Shown here one piece after another: positions 1-7,376 of a stretch of 11,927 nt of DNA (positions within the stretch are counted from its first letter, which is position 1; every line of letters starts with the position of its first letter). The DNA is from Microbacteriaceae bacterium (GTDB taxonomy: Bacteria; Actinomycetota; Actinomycetes; Actinomycetales; Microbacteriaceae): the NCBI GenBank assembly GCA_022701925.1, contig JAKONM010000285.1, positions 1-11,927 of the forward strand. The letters are read 5' to 3'. Below the pieces are notes generated by a model. That model was not told where the DNA came from and ran no database searches. It saw only the letters and a program-made list of their open reading frames with translations. The position numbers were made by a program, and so were the translations under genes.

Positions 1-1000
1 GAACCTGGCCATGCTGACCCCGACCCGGCCGGGGTGGCGGGTCGAGACGCTGGGCGACGACATCGCCTGGCTGCGCCGCGGGCCGGACGGCCGGCTGTGG
101 GCGGTGAACCCGGAGGCGGGCTTCTTCGGCGTCGCGCCGGGCACCGGACCGGCGACGAACCCGGCCGCGCTGGCCACCGTCGAGCGCGACACGATCTTCA
201 CGAACACCGCCCTGACGGACGACGGGGACGTGTGGTGGGAGGGGCTGACCGACGAGGCGCCCGCGCACCTGATCGACTGGCGGGGCGAGGACTGGACGCC
301 GGGGCTCGACCGGCCCGCGGCGCACCCGAACGCCCGCTTCACGGTCGCGGCGGACCGGTGCCCCACCATGGCGGCCGACTGGGACGTGCCGGAGGGGGTG
401 CCCCTGGACGCGATCGTCTTCGGCGGGCGCCGGGCGGGCACGGTGCCGCTGGTGTCCGAGGCGGAGGACTGGGCGCACGGCGTCTTCCTGGGGGCGACGA
501 TCTCCAGCGAGCAGACGGCGGCCGCGGAGGGCCCGGTCGGCGAGCTGCGCTTCGACCCGTTCGCCATGCAGCCGTTCTGCGGCTACGACATGGCGGACCA
601 CTGGCGCCACTGGCTGGACGTCGGCGACGACCTGGGCGACGCCGCCCCCCGCGTCTTCCGCGTGAACTGGTTCCGCAAGGGCCCGGACGGGCGCTTCCTG
701 TGGCCGGGCTTCGGCGACAACGTGCGGGTACTCGAGTGGATCGTCGACCGCCTGGACGGCGCGGTCGACGCGGACGCGGCCCCCGCCGGTCTGCTGCCCC
801 GACGGGAGGACCTCGCCCTGGACGGCCTGGACCTGCCCCGCGGCGACCTCGACCGGCTGCTCGCGGTCGACCCGGCGGAGTGGCTGGACGAGTGCGACCA
901 GGTCGAGCGGCACCTCGCCCGGTTCGGCGACCGGGTGCCGCGGCGGCTGACGGACCGGCTGGCGGCGATGCGGGCGGAACTGGCCGCGTCCCTCCGCTGA
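1..1000 (+). CDS. pckG: Phosphoenolpyruvate carboxykinase (GTP), C-terminal part, 5' end outside window
   Basis: GTP-dependent PEP carboxykinase converts oxaloacetate to PEP, the first committed step of gluconeogenesis, in the cytosol. The reading frame is open from the first complete codon (base 2) and gives NLAMLTP, which in this family directly follows the P-loop (ACGKT), so about the first half of the ~600-residue protein lies upstream. Family blocks follow in order: TLGDDIAWL, NPEAGFFGVAPGT, TIFTNTA, VFGGRR, the GVFLGATISSEQTAAAE stretch, DPFAMQPFCGY, HWL, and VNWFRKG followed by FLWPGFGDN, which form the nucleotide and metal site of the GTP class. The frame is intact and ends with TGA at 998-1000. 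It converges on the SDR gene at 1140-1934 across a large hairpin. It is probably a housekeeping neighbour and not part of the catabolic cluster to its right. Confidence 0.96.
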   Translation, partial: NLAMLTPTRPGWRVETLGDDIAWLRRGPDGRLWAVNPEAGFFGVAPGTGPATNPAALATVERDTIFTNTALTDDGDVWWEGLTDEAPAHLIDWRGEDWTPGLDRPAAHPNARFTVAADRCPTMAADWDVPEGVPLDAIVFGGRRAGTVPLVSEAEDWAHGVFLGATISSEQTAAAEGPVGELRFDPFAMQPFCGYDMADHWRHWLDVGDDLGDAAPRVFRVNWFRKGPDGRFLWPGFGDNVRVLEWIVDRLDGAVDADAAPAGLLPRREDLALDGLDLPRGDLDRLLAVDPAEWLDECDQVERHLARFGDRVPRRLTDRLAAMRAELAASLR

Positions 1001-1024
1001 CCGCCCTGCTCCGCTCACCGCCTT

Positions 1025-1128
1025 CTCGCGGATCCGCAGATCTCGCCCGACACGCCGCTCCCGAGGCCTCTGCACACGGCGTGTCGGGCAGGAACTGCGG
1101 ATCCGCGGGAGATCTGCGGATCCGCGAG
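1025..1128. terminator. Compound inverted repeat between convergent genes (probable bidirectional terminator or palindromic repeat)
   Basis: A perfect 20-bp outer stem (1025-1044 with 1109-1128) is followed inward by a perfect 13-bp stem (1045-1057 with 1077-1089) around a 19-base loop (1058-1076). The right arm carries 19 extra bases (1090-1108) that contain a second copy of CTGCGGATCCGCG (1095-1107, repeated at 1114-1126). The palindrome GCGGATCCGC therefore occurs three times, at 1028, 1097 and 1116. It sits between the stop of pckG (1000) and the stop of the minus-strand SDR (1140), the usual place for a two-way terminator. There is no clear T-run, so intrinsic termination is inferred from structure and position only. 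A dispersed REP/BIME-like element is the alternative. Confidence 0.65.
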
Positions 1129-1139
1129 CCGGCAGGGCG

Positions 1140-1934
1140 CTACTTCGCGGCGGACCAGCCGCCGTCGGCGAGGATCGTCTGCCCGGTGATCGCGGACGAC
1201 GCGGGCGACGACAGGAAGCGGACCACGGCGGCGATCTCGACCGGGTCCATGAGGCGGCGCTGGGGCGTCTGGGCGATCCAGGCGGCGACCGTCTCCGGCG
1301 AGTCCGCCCCCACGCGGCGCAGCAGCTCGGTGTCGGTGTAGCCCGGGGCGACCGCGTTGACGCGCACCCCGGCCGCCGCCCACTCGACGGCCAGCGTGCG
1401 GGTCAGCGCGACGATCGCGGCCTTCGTCGCGTCGTAGCCGACGTGCACCTCCGGCCGGGTTGCGGCGAAGGCCGCGATCGAGGAGATGTTGACCACGGTG
1501 CCCCGGGCGGCGCCGAGCGGCGCCGCCAGCTCCCGGCACAGCAGGAACGTGCCGGTGAGGTTCAGGTCGAGCACCAGCCGCCAGTCCTCGTCGGCGTGCT
1601 CGGCCGTGGGCGAGCTGAGGGAGATGCCGGCGCAGTTCACCAGGTGGTCCACGCGCCCGAAGCGCTCCAGCACGCGCTGCACCGCCGTCCGCACCTGCTG
1701 CGAGTCGGTGACGTCGACGCCGACGGCCATGGCCGGCGCCCCGGTCTCCTCCGTCAGCCGGGCGGCGACCGCCGCGGCGGCCTCCTCCCGCAGGTCGGCC
1801 ACCACCACGGCGGCGCCGTCGGCCGCGAACGCCCGGGCGACCGCCCGCCCGATGCCGCCCGCGGCCCCGGTCACGACCGCCACCGCCCGGTCCTCGCCGC
1901 CCGTCGTGCCCACACCCCCGACCCCGTCGTCCAT
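1140..1934 (-). CDS. SDR-family NAD(P)-dependent oxidoreductase
   Basis: Classical short-chain dehydrogenase/reductase, 264 residues from the ATG at 1934, near the family's usual 250. It shows the cofactor motif TGAAGGIG (22-29), an acidic residue at the end of the second strand (D47, favouring NAD over NADP), NCAG in place of the usual NNAG (100-103), N125, S151/S152, and YDATK (Y167, K171). The serine-tyrosine spacing is about two residues longer than usual (segment TRPEVHVG). The C-terminal GQTILADGGW block is typical. The substrate is unknown; annotation as 3-oxoacyl-ACP reductase or glucose dehydrogenase would be only generic. The start is uncertain: no good ribosome site precedes the ATG, whereas a GAGG lies 8 bases before an in-frame GTG at 1883, which would shorten the first strand. 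It is divergent from the SDR at 2035. Confidence 0.9.
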   Translation of the reverse strand: MDDGVGGVGTTGGEDRAVAVVTGAAGGIGRAVARAFAADGAAVVVADLREEAAAAVAARLTEETGAPAMAVGVDVTDSQQVRTAVQRVLERFGRVDHLVNCAGISLSSPTAEHADEDWRLVLDLNLTGTFLLCRELAAPLGAARGTVVNISSIAAFAATRPEVHVGYDATKAAIVALTRTLAVEWAAAGVRVNAVAPGYTDTELLRRVGADSPETVAAWIAQTPQRRLMDPVEIAAVVRFLSSPASSAITGQTILADGGWSAAK

Positions 1935-1972
1935 GGCCGGGACGCTAGCCGCGCCCGCTGAACATCGACCGA

Positions 1973-1996
1973 CCTGAGTACAGTCGTACTGAACAC
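1973..1996 (-). promoter_or_regulatory. Candidate operator, site 1 of a shared motif (SDR/SDR divergent region)
   Basis: On the minus strand this reads GTGTTCAGT-N5-TGTACT. The same GTGTTCA plus (T)GWAC at identical spacing occurs at 7321 and 10961. As a palindrome it is TGTTC-N9-GTACT. It lies within the 100-base gap between the two divergent SDR genes and overlaps a possible -10 box for the plus-strand gene (TACAGT, 1979-1984). A second TGAACA occurs at 1959-1964. Binding by a regulator is inferred from recurrence and position. Confidence 0.4.
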
Positions 1997-2034
1997 CGCG
2001 GTGACGGGGCCGCGGCGGAACCGGAGGTGCGCGC

Positions 2035-2814
2035 ATGTCGGGACGGGTCGAGGGACGGACGATCGTGGTGACCGGCGCCGCATCGGGCATCGGGGCCGCC
2101 ATCGCCCGCGGAGTGGCGGCGGAGGGCGGCAACGCCGTGCTCGCCGACCTGGACGAGGCGGCGGCGGAGCGCGTGGCCGCGGGCATCCGGGAGCAGGGCG
2201 GGCAGGCGCTCGCGGTGCGCGTCGACGTGACCGACCGTGCCGGCGTGCGCGCGGGCGTCGACGCCGCGGTCGAGCGGTTCGGCCGCCTGGACGCCTGGTT
2301 CAACAACGCCGGCATGAACTCCCCGATGCCGTTCCTCGACGTCACCGAGCAGAACTTCGAAGCGATCATGCGGGTGAACGCGATCGGCGTGCTGATCGGC
2401 ACCCAGGAGGCGGCGAGACGCTTCATCGAGCAGGGCGGCGGCGGCAAGGTCGTGAACACCGCCTCGATCGCGGGCCGCACCGGGTTCCCGAGCTTCGCCC
2501 CGTACAGCGCCTCGAAGGCCGCGGTGATCTCGCTGACGCAGGCGGCGGCCCGCGACCTGGCGCCGCACGGCATCACCGTGAACGCCTTCGCGCCCGGGGT
2601 CGTGGCGACGCCGCTGTGGAAACGGCTCGACGCCGACCTGGCCGCGATGGGCGCGGCGGACGCCGGCTTCGACTCGATGGCGGCCGACATCCTGCTCGGC
2701 CGGCCCGCGCAGCCGGAGGACATCGTGCCGACCGCGCTGTTCCTGGCGAGCAGCGACTCCGACTACGTCACCGGCCAGGTGATGGCCATCGAGGGCGGGA
2801 TGATCCTGGTCTGA
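2035..2814 (+). CDS. SDR-family dehydrogenase, acetoin/2,3-butanediol dehydrogenase-like
   Basis: Classical SDR of 259 residues. It has TGAASGIG (13-20), D38 at the end of strand 2 (NAD preference), VDVTD, FNNAG (89-93), N115, S144, and Y157/K161 in YSASK, with the usual 13-residue Ser-Tyr spacing. The stretch from NTASIAG through LAPHGITVNAFAPG to TPLW resembles the acetoin reductase/meso-2,3-butanediol and sorbitol dehydrogenase branch, in which a TPMW-like motif follows the Pro-Gly turn. It probably interconverts a vicinal diol and a hydroxyketone or a similar secondary alcohol. The ATG is supported by GGAGGTG at 2023-2029. It is transcribed away from the SDR at 1140-1934 and ends 12 bases before the converging hydroxyacid dehydrogenase. 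Family assignment is firm; the substrate is inferred from remembered family patterns. Confidence 0.9.
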   Translation: MSGRVEGRTIVVTGAASGIGAAIARGVAAEGGNAVLADLDEAAAERVAAGIREQGGQALAVRVDVTDRAGVRAGVDAAVERFGRLDAWFNNAGMNSPMPFLDVTEQNFEAIMRVNAIGVLIGTQEAARRFIEQGGGGKVVNTASIAGRTGFPSFAPYSASKAAVISLTQAAARDLAPHGITVNAFAPGVVATPLWKRLDADLAAMGAADAGFDSMAADILLGRPAQPEDIVPTALFLASSDSDYVTGQVMAIEGGMILV

Positions 2815-2826
2815 GGCGACGACGCG

Positions 2827-3738
2827 TCAGGCCCGCGGCCGCAGCTCCAGGCCGGCGTCACGAGCGGCGGTGAGCAGCACGGCCGCCAGGTCCTGGCCAG
2901 CCCCGATCCCGCTCGCGATCGTGCGGCTGAACGCCACCTCCGTGGTGGACAGCACGGGCATCGGCGCCTCGAGGGCGGCCGCGAGGTCGAGCGCCAGCCG
3001 CACGTCCTTGCGCTGCCCCTCCACCGTGAACGTCGGCGTGAGGTCCAGGTCGACCAGGGCCGGCGTCTTGTAGGCGGAGAAGGGCGAGCCGACCGCGCTG
3101 TCGTTGATGAACGCGAGCAGGTCGGCGCGGGGCACGCCCGCCTTCTCGCCCAGCACCACCAACTCGGCCAGGGACTGCATCACGATCGCGAGCAGGCCGT
3201 TCGTGGCGAGCTTCACGACGTTCGCCTGCGCCGCGTCGCCCACCCGGTGCACGGCGCGACCCAGGGTCTCGAGCACCGGCGCCGCGCGATCCAGGTCCTC
3301 CTCGGCGCCCGAGGCCGCGAAGATCGCCCGGCCCGCCGCCACGACGGCGGGGTTGCCGCTCACCGGTGCGGAGACGTACCCGACGCCGACGGCGCGCGCC
3401 GCGGCCGCCGCGCGCCCGGCCGCCGCGGTCGACACCGTCGAGCCGTCGACCCACGTCGCCAGCCGGCCTCCGTCTGCGGCCACCAGGCCGTCGTCGGGGT
3501 CGTGCAGCCGGTCGAGCGCCGGGTCGTCCAGCACCATCGAGTACGCCACGTCGAAGTCGCGGGCCGCGGCCAGGGACTCCAGGCGCACGGCGCCCCGCTC
3601 CACCAGCTCGGCGTCCCGGCCCGGCGTGCGGTTCCAGACGCCCACGGTGAACCCCGCGTCGAGCAGCCGGCCCGCCATGACGACGCCCATCCGGCCGAGG
3701 CCGAGCCAGGCGACGCTCGGGCGGTCTCCGGCGCTCAC
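2827..3738 (-). CDS. NAD(P)-dependent beta-hydroxyacid dehydrogenase (3-hydroxyisobutyrate dehydrogenase-like)
   Basis: A 303-residue member of the 3-hydroxyisobutyrate/6-phosphogluconate dehydrogenase superfamily, which oxidises short 3-hydroxy acids or reduces the matching semialdehydes. The N-terminal Rossmann fold carries GLGRMG (13-18) and WNRT (35-38); a substrate loop SAPVSG occurs at 123-128 (usually DAPVSGG); the catalytic lysine and partner asparagine are in NVVKLATN (K176, N180). An all-helical C-terminal domain follows, with the expected length. The GTG start overlaps the stop of the E2 gene by four bases (GTGA, 3738-3735), so translation is probably coupled; no separate ribosome site is obvious. 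It is the last gene of the E1-E2 operon, which suggests that it makes or removes a hydroxy acid related to the E1 substrate. 2-hydroxy-3-oxopropionate reductase or an imine-reductase-like role cannot be excluded. Confidence 0.9.
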   Translation of the reverse strand: MSAGDRPSVAWLGLGRMGVVMAGRLLDAGFTVGVWNRTPGRDAELVERGAVRLESLAAARDFDVAYSMVLDDPALDRLHDPDDGLVAADGGRLATWVDGSTVSTAAAGRAAAAARAVGVGYVSAPVSGNPAVVAAGRAIFAASGAEEDLDRAAPVLETLGRAVHRVGDAAQANVVKLATNGLLAIVMQSLAELVVLGEKAGVPRADLLAFINDSAVGSPFSAYKTPALVDLDLTPTFTVEGQRKDVRLALDLAAALEAPMPVLSTTEVAFSRTIASGIGAGQDLAAVLLTAARDAGLELRPRA

Positions 3739-5093
3739 AGCAGGATCCGCATCGGGTGCTCGACCAGGTCGGTGAAGGCGGCGAGCCACTGCGCCGCCAG
3801 CGCGCCGTCGATCACGCGGTGGTCGGCCGACAGGGTGACGGTCATCACCCGCCGCACCTCGATCCGCCCGTCCTCGACGACCGGCCGCGCGGAGGCGGCG
3901 CCGACGGCGAGGATGGCGGACTGGGGCGGGTTGATGATCGCGGAGAACTCCTTGACCCCGTGCATGCCGAGGTTCGAGATCGAGAAGGCGCCGCCCTCCA
4001 GCTCGGCCTGCTTCAGACGGCCCTGGCGGGCGCGGTCGATCAGCTCGGCGGAGGCCGTCGCCACGTCGCCGATGGAGCGGGACCCGACGTCGCGCAGCAC
4101 CGGGGTGAGCAGCCCGCCCTCGATCGCGACCGCGATCGACACGTCGACGGTGCGGTGCCGGTGGATCGCGGTGCCCGCCCAGGTCGCGTTGGCGTCGGGG
4201 ACGCGCTTGAAGGCACCCGCGGCGGCCTTCACCAGCAGGTCGTTCACCGAGACCCGCACGTCGCCGCCGTCGTTCAGCTGCGCGCGCAGGTCGAGCAGCG
4301 CGTCCATCCGCACGTCGCCGACGACGTAGAAGTGCGGGACGGTCGTCTTGCTCTCCGTGAGCCGCCGGGCGATGGCCCGCCGCATCCCGGTCAGCGGCAC
4401 CTCGTCGAACCTCGCCGCATCCGGCGCGGCCGCCCGCGACGGCTCCGGTGCGGCCGACCGCTGCGGCGCGGGCGCCGGCTCGGCCGCGGGCTCGGGGGCC
4501 TCCTGCGGCTCCGGCTGTCCGGCGAGGAACCGCTCGAGGTCGCGGCGCACCACCCGGCCGTCGGGACCCGTGCCCGGGACGCGGGCGAGGTCGACGCCGC
4601 GCTCCCTGGCGAGGCGGCGCACGATGGGGCTGACGGCACGGCGCCCGCCCTCCTCCGCGCCGCCCGAACCCTCGTGCGGGGCGCCGAGCGCGGTCGGTGC
4701 GCCCGCGACGGGCGACGCCGCCGCCTCGGGCGCCGTCTCCGGCTCGGGCGCGGCGGCCTGCTCGTCGATGGCGGCCCGATCGGCCGCGACCGGGGGCTCC
4801 GCCCCGCCGGCGATCCCGGCGTCGCCGGAGGGCGCGGCCTCGGACGACTCCTCGCCGGGGGCGCCGATCACCGCGATCGGCTCGCCGACCGCGACGCTCT
4901 GCCCCTCCTCGACGAGCAGGTCGAGCACGGTGCCCTCGACCTCCGCGGCGTACTCCACGACCGCCTTCTCGGTCTCGACCTCCGCCAGCGGGGCGCCGAC
5001 CGCGACGGTCTGCCCCTTCTGCACCAGCCAGTTGGCGACGGCCGCCTCGGTCACGTTCGCCAGCACCTCGGGCATGCGCACCACGGAGGCCAT
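3735..5093 (-). CDS. 2-oxo acid dehydrogenase E2, dihydrolipoamide acyltransferase
   Basis: E2 core protein of 452 residues that takes the acyl group from E1 onto lipoate and passes it to CoA. The domain order is standard: one lipoyl domain (about 1-77) with lipoyl lysine K43 in EVETEKAVVEY; a long Ala/Pro/Glu linker (78-152); a peripheral subunit-binding domain (153-190, VSPIVRRLARE to DGRVVRRDLERFL); a second Ala/Pro linker (192-225); and the catalytic domain with SISNLGMHG, INPPQSAILAVG and the active-site HRVIDG (H425, D429). There is a single lipoyl domain, as in many bacterial branched-chain or acetoin complexes. The start ATG shares one base with the E1 stop (TGATG, 5095-5091) and the stop overlaps the next GTG, so all three genes are probably coupled. 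Substrate class (pyruvate, branched-chain oxo acid, acetoin) is not settled by sequence reading. Confidence 0.96.
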   Translation of the reverse strand: MASVVRMPEVLANVTEAAVANWLVQKGQTVAVGAPLAEVETEKAVVEYAAEVEGTVLDLLVEEGQSVAVGEPIAVIGAPGEESSEAAPSGDAGIAGGAEPPVAADRAAIDEQAAAPEPETAPEAAASPVAGAPTALGAPHEGSGGAEEGGRRAVSPIVRRLARERGVDLARVPGTGPDGRVVRRDLERFLAGQPEPQEAPEPAAEPAPAPQRSAAPEPSRAAAPDAARFDEVPLTGMRRAIARRLTESKTTVPHFYVVGDVRMDALLDLRAQLNDGGDVRVSVNDLLVKAAAGAFKRVPDANATWAGTAIHRHRTVDVSIAVAIEGGLLTPVLRDVGSRSIGDVATASAELIDRARQGRLKQAELEGGAFSISNLGMHGVKEFSAIINPPQSAILAVGAASARPVVEDGRIEVRRVMTVTLSADHRVIDGALAAQWLAAFTDLVEHPMRILL

Positions 5094-7276
5094 CAGCGCT
5101 CACCCATCCCGGCGACGACGCGCTCGAGGCCGGCGACGACCTCCTCGGTGCGGGCGATCGCCGCCCGCTCCAGCACCTTCGAGATGCTGGGGCTGGCCTC
5201 CGACCCCGTCACGCGCTGCACCGGCTGATCGAGCCAGTCGAAGAACCGCCGCTGCACCTCGTCCGCCAGCCAGCCGCCGTACGAGGTGCCCTGCGCCCCC
5301 TGCTCGACGATCAGCACGGCGTTCGTCCGCTTGATGCTCTCCCCCACCGTGTCCCAGTCGAACGACGCGCGGTCCAGCCAGCGCAGGTCGATCACCTCCG
5401 CGTCGACGCCCGTCTGTTCGACGGCCTCCAGCGCGTGCCGCACCATCGACAGGTACGTCAGCACGGTCACGTCGTCGCCCGACCTGCGGACCGCCGCCTT
5501 CCCGAGCGGCAGGCGGTAGTCCAGGTCGACCGGCACGTCCTCCGTCAGCGGGTAGAGGTCGATGTGCTCGATCACCAGCACGGGGTCCTGCAGGTCGAGC
5601 GCCGTGTTCATCAGGCCGACGTAGTCCGCCGCCGTCGAGGGCGCGACGATCCGCCAGCCGACGCTGGTCGCGAAGACGCCCGCCGGGTCCATCAGGTGCT
5701 GCGAGCCGTAGCCGGAGCCCATCGCCACCTTGGTGCGCAGCACCAGCGGCACGGGGTTGTCGCCGCCGAACATGTGGCGCGCCTTGCCGATCTGGTTGAA
5801 GACCTGGTCGGCCGCGACCCAGAGGAAGTCGGGGTACATGAACTCGACGACGGGCCGGAAGCGCCCGTCCAGCGCCATGCCGCCGCCCAGCCCGACGAAC
5901 GCGTTCTCGCTGATGGGCGTGCCGAGCACGCGGTCGGGGAAGGCCTTCGCGAGCCCCTTGGTCGCGCCGTTCGTACCGCCGTTCAGGCGGTGCACGTCCT
6001 CGCCGAGCACGACGATGCGCTCGTCCTGCTCCATGCGATGCTGCATCACGCCGGCGACCGCGTCGACGAACCTCCCCGACCTCGTCTCCCCGTCGTGGTC
6101 CAGCGGCTCCAGCGTGCGCACGCCCTCGAGCTCGCTCGCGTCGCCGCGGATGCCGACGTCGACGAACGCGGGGTCGGGCCACAGGTCAGGGCGGATGCGG
6201 CGCTTGCCGTCCGACTCCGGGTCGGGCTCGACCAGGCGCGATGCCACGTCGCGCATCGCCTGCACGGCCTGCTCGCGCACGCCGTCCGCCTCCTGCTGCG
6301 TCATGGCGCCCAGGTCGAGCAGCTGCCGCGTCACCCGCTCGATCGGGTCGCGGCCGCGCCAGGAGGTCTCCTCGTCCTTCGGCCGGTAGCCGAAGGCGCT
6401 GCCCGGGTAGGGGCCGTTCTGGTGGAAGAAGCGGTAGACCTCGGCCTCGATCACCGCGGGTCCGTCACCGGCCCGCATGCGCTCGGCGGCCTCCTCCGTC
6501 GCCAGGTGCACCGCCAGCGGGTCCATGCCGTCGACCTGCCAGGCGGGGATGCCGAAGCCGGGGCCGCGACCGGACAGGCGCGCCTCCCCCGTCACCTCCT
6601 GCACCGTGGTCGACACCGCGTAGAGGTTGTTCTCGATGAAGAACCCGAAGGGCAGCCTCCACGCCGCCGCCAGGTTCATCGTCTCGAGGACGGACCCGAT
6701 GTTCACGGCGCCGTCGCCGAAGTAGCTCATCGTGAGGTCGCTGGTGCCCGCGTGACGCTGCGCCCAGGCGTTGCCCGCGCCCATCGGCACGCCGCCGCCG
6801 ACGATGGCGTTCGTGCCGAGCGCGCCCGCCTCGAACCACTGCAGGTGCATGGAGCCGCCCCGCCCGCGGCAGAAGCCCTGCGCCAGGCCCAGGATCTCGG
6901 CCAGCGTGCGCTGCAGCACGGTGTCGACCTCGTCCGGCACCAGCGCGCCCGTGTCGAAGCGGCCGCCGCTCACGTGGGTCAGCGCCTTGGCCAGGAACTG
7001 GTGGTGGCCGCGGTGCGACCCGTTGACGCCGTCGGCGGAGCGCAGCCCGATGATCGAGCCGACCGCGCCGCCCTCCTGCCCGATGCTGGAGTGGGCGGGG
7101 CCGTGCACGAGGCCCTCGCCGGCGAGCTCGAGCACCGTCTCCTCGAACGCGCGGATCAGGTGCAGCTCGGCCAGCATCCCGGTCAGCAGCCCCGGATCCG
7201 CGGCCTTCCAGTCCTCGTCGGTCGTCTCGAGCCGGATCCAGTCGACGGCCGGATCCAGGCGGGAACGCTTCGGCAT
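5093..7276 (-). CDS. 2-oxo acid (or acetoin) dehydrogenase E1, fused alpha-beta, thiamine diphosphate-dependent
   Basis: A 727-residue fusion of the two E1 subunits that are usually separate. The alpha half (about 30-350) holds GQEGG, SHRGHH, CRGRGGSMH and the thiamine-diphosphate motif GDG (187-189) with NN (216-217). A charged linker (350-390) leads to the beta half (about 400-720) with VVLGEDV (422-428), TPISENAFVG (E457 is the expected catalytic glutamate), FMYPDFLWVAADQVFNQ, the GSQH segment (H526), IVAPST and EHIDLYPL. It decarboxylates a 2-oxo acid, or cleaves a ketone such as acetoin, and loads the lipoyl group of the downstream E2. The ATG at 7276 has a strong site, GGAGAAGAGG (7290-7281), four bases upstream. 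It is first in a minus-strand operon and divergent from the VOC gene. No E3 is present, so a shared dihydrolipoamide dehydrogenase elsewhere is likely. Substrate is unresolved. Confidence 0.95.
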   Translation of the reverse strand: MPKRSRLDPAVDWIRLETTDEDWKAADPGLLTGMLAELHLIRAFEETVLELAGEGLVHGPAHSSIGQEGGAVGSIIGLRSADGVNGSHRGHHQFLAKALTHVSGGRFDTGALVPDEVDTVLQRTLAEILGLAQGFCRGRGGSMHLQWFEAGALGTNAIVGGGVPMGAGNAWAQRHAGTSDLTMSYFGDGAVNIGSVLETMNLAAAWRLPFGFFIENNLYAVSTTVQEVTGEARLSGRGPGFGIPAWQVDGMDPLAVHLATEEAAERMRAGDGPAVIEAEVYRFFHQNGPYPGSAFGYRPKDEETSWRGRDPIERVTRQLLDLGAMTQQEADGVREQAVQAMRDVASRLVEPDPESDGKRRIRPDLWPDPAFVDVGIRGDASELEGVRTLEPLDHDGETRSGRFVDAVAGVMQHRMEQDERIVVLGEDVHRLNGGTNGATKGLAKAFPDRVLGTPISENAFVGLGGGMALDGRFRPVVEFMYPDFLWVAADQVFNQIGKARHMFGGDNPVPLVLRTKVAMGSGYGSQHLMDPAGVFATSVGWRIVAPSTAADYVGLMNTALDLQDPVLVIEHIDLYPLTEDVPVDLDYRLPLGKAAVRRSGDDVTVLTYLSMVRHALEAVEQTGVDAEVIDLRWLDRASFDWDTVGESIKRTNAVLIVEQGAQGTSYGGWLADEVQRRFFDWLDQPVQRVTGSEASPSISKVLERAAIARTEEVVAGLERVVAGMGER

Positions 7277-7301
7277 GAGCCCTCTTCTCCATCGACGAGG
7301 T

Positions 7302-7316
7302 GGACATGGGATGTCC
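7302..7316. promoter_or_regulatory. Perfect 6-bp inverted repeat near the E1 start
   Basis: GGACAT-GGG-ATGTCC, perfect arms with a 3-base spacer, located 26-40 bases upstream of the E1 start codon in the divergent region 7277-7405. It could be an operator for the minus-strand operon. Function is inferred from position only. Confidence 0.35.
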
Positions 7317-7320
7317 GCAG

Positions 7321-7344
7321 GTGTTCACTGTAGATGTACATTGG
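7321..7344 (+). promoter_or_regulatory. Candidate operator, site 2 of the shared motif (E1 / VOC divergent region)
   Basis: Reads GTGTTCACT-N5-TGTACA, matching 15 of 24 positions of the site at 1996-1973, with GTGTTCA and TGTAC conserved at the same spacing. As a palindrome it is TGTTC-N9-GTACA (7322-7340). It also contains a smaller symmetric core, TGTA-GATG-TACA (7329-7340), similar in shape to GntR/FadR-type operators, and overlaps a possible -10 box TACATT (7337-7342) for the plus-strand operon that encodes the GntR protein. Autoregulation is an inference. Confidence 0.42.
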
Positions 7345-7360
7345 CGCCAATCTCAAGCAG

Positions 7361-7376
7361 CCCACTGAACAGTGGG
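7361..7376 (+). promoter_or_regulatory. Inverted repeat in the probable 5' leader of the VOC-GntR-ALDH operon
   Basis: CCCACT-GAAC-AGTGGG, a perfect 6-bp stem with a 4-base loop, 12 bases before the ribosome site of the VOC gene (7388-7398). It could act as a second operator or as an RNA hairpin in the leader. Confidence 0.3.

Noticed and set aside
34..1341. A 435-codon plus-strand frame overlapping pckG
   Set aside because: It is a frame-shifted reading of pckG with Arg/Gly-rich low-complexity sequence that runs into the hairpin and the antisense of the SDR.
1140..2723. A 527-codon minus-strand reading of the SDR extending across 1935-2723
   Set aside because: The extra N-terminal part is antisense to the SDR at 2035-2814 and low in complexity; the SDR fold begins at about 1934.
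2811..2830. Possible hairpin between the convergent stops of the SDR and hydroxyacid dehydrogenase
   Set aside because: Only CTGA/TCAG and a GCG/CGC triplet pair with a mismatch; too weak to call a terminator.
4440..4850. Ala/Pro/Glu-rich low-complexity repeats within the E2 gene
   Set aside because: These are the normal flexible linkers between E2 domains, not a separate repeat element.
4697..7333. An 878-codon open frame on the plus strand
   Set aside because: It is antisense to the E1 and E2 genes, has no domain pattern, and is rich in Arg/Ala/His/Gln as expected for the shadow of a GC-rich gene.
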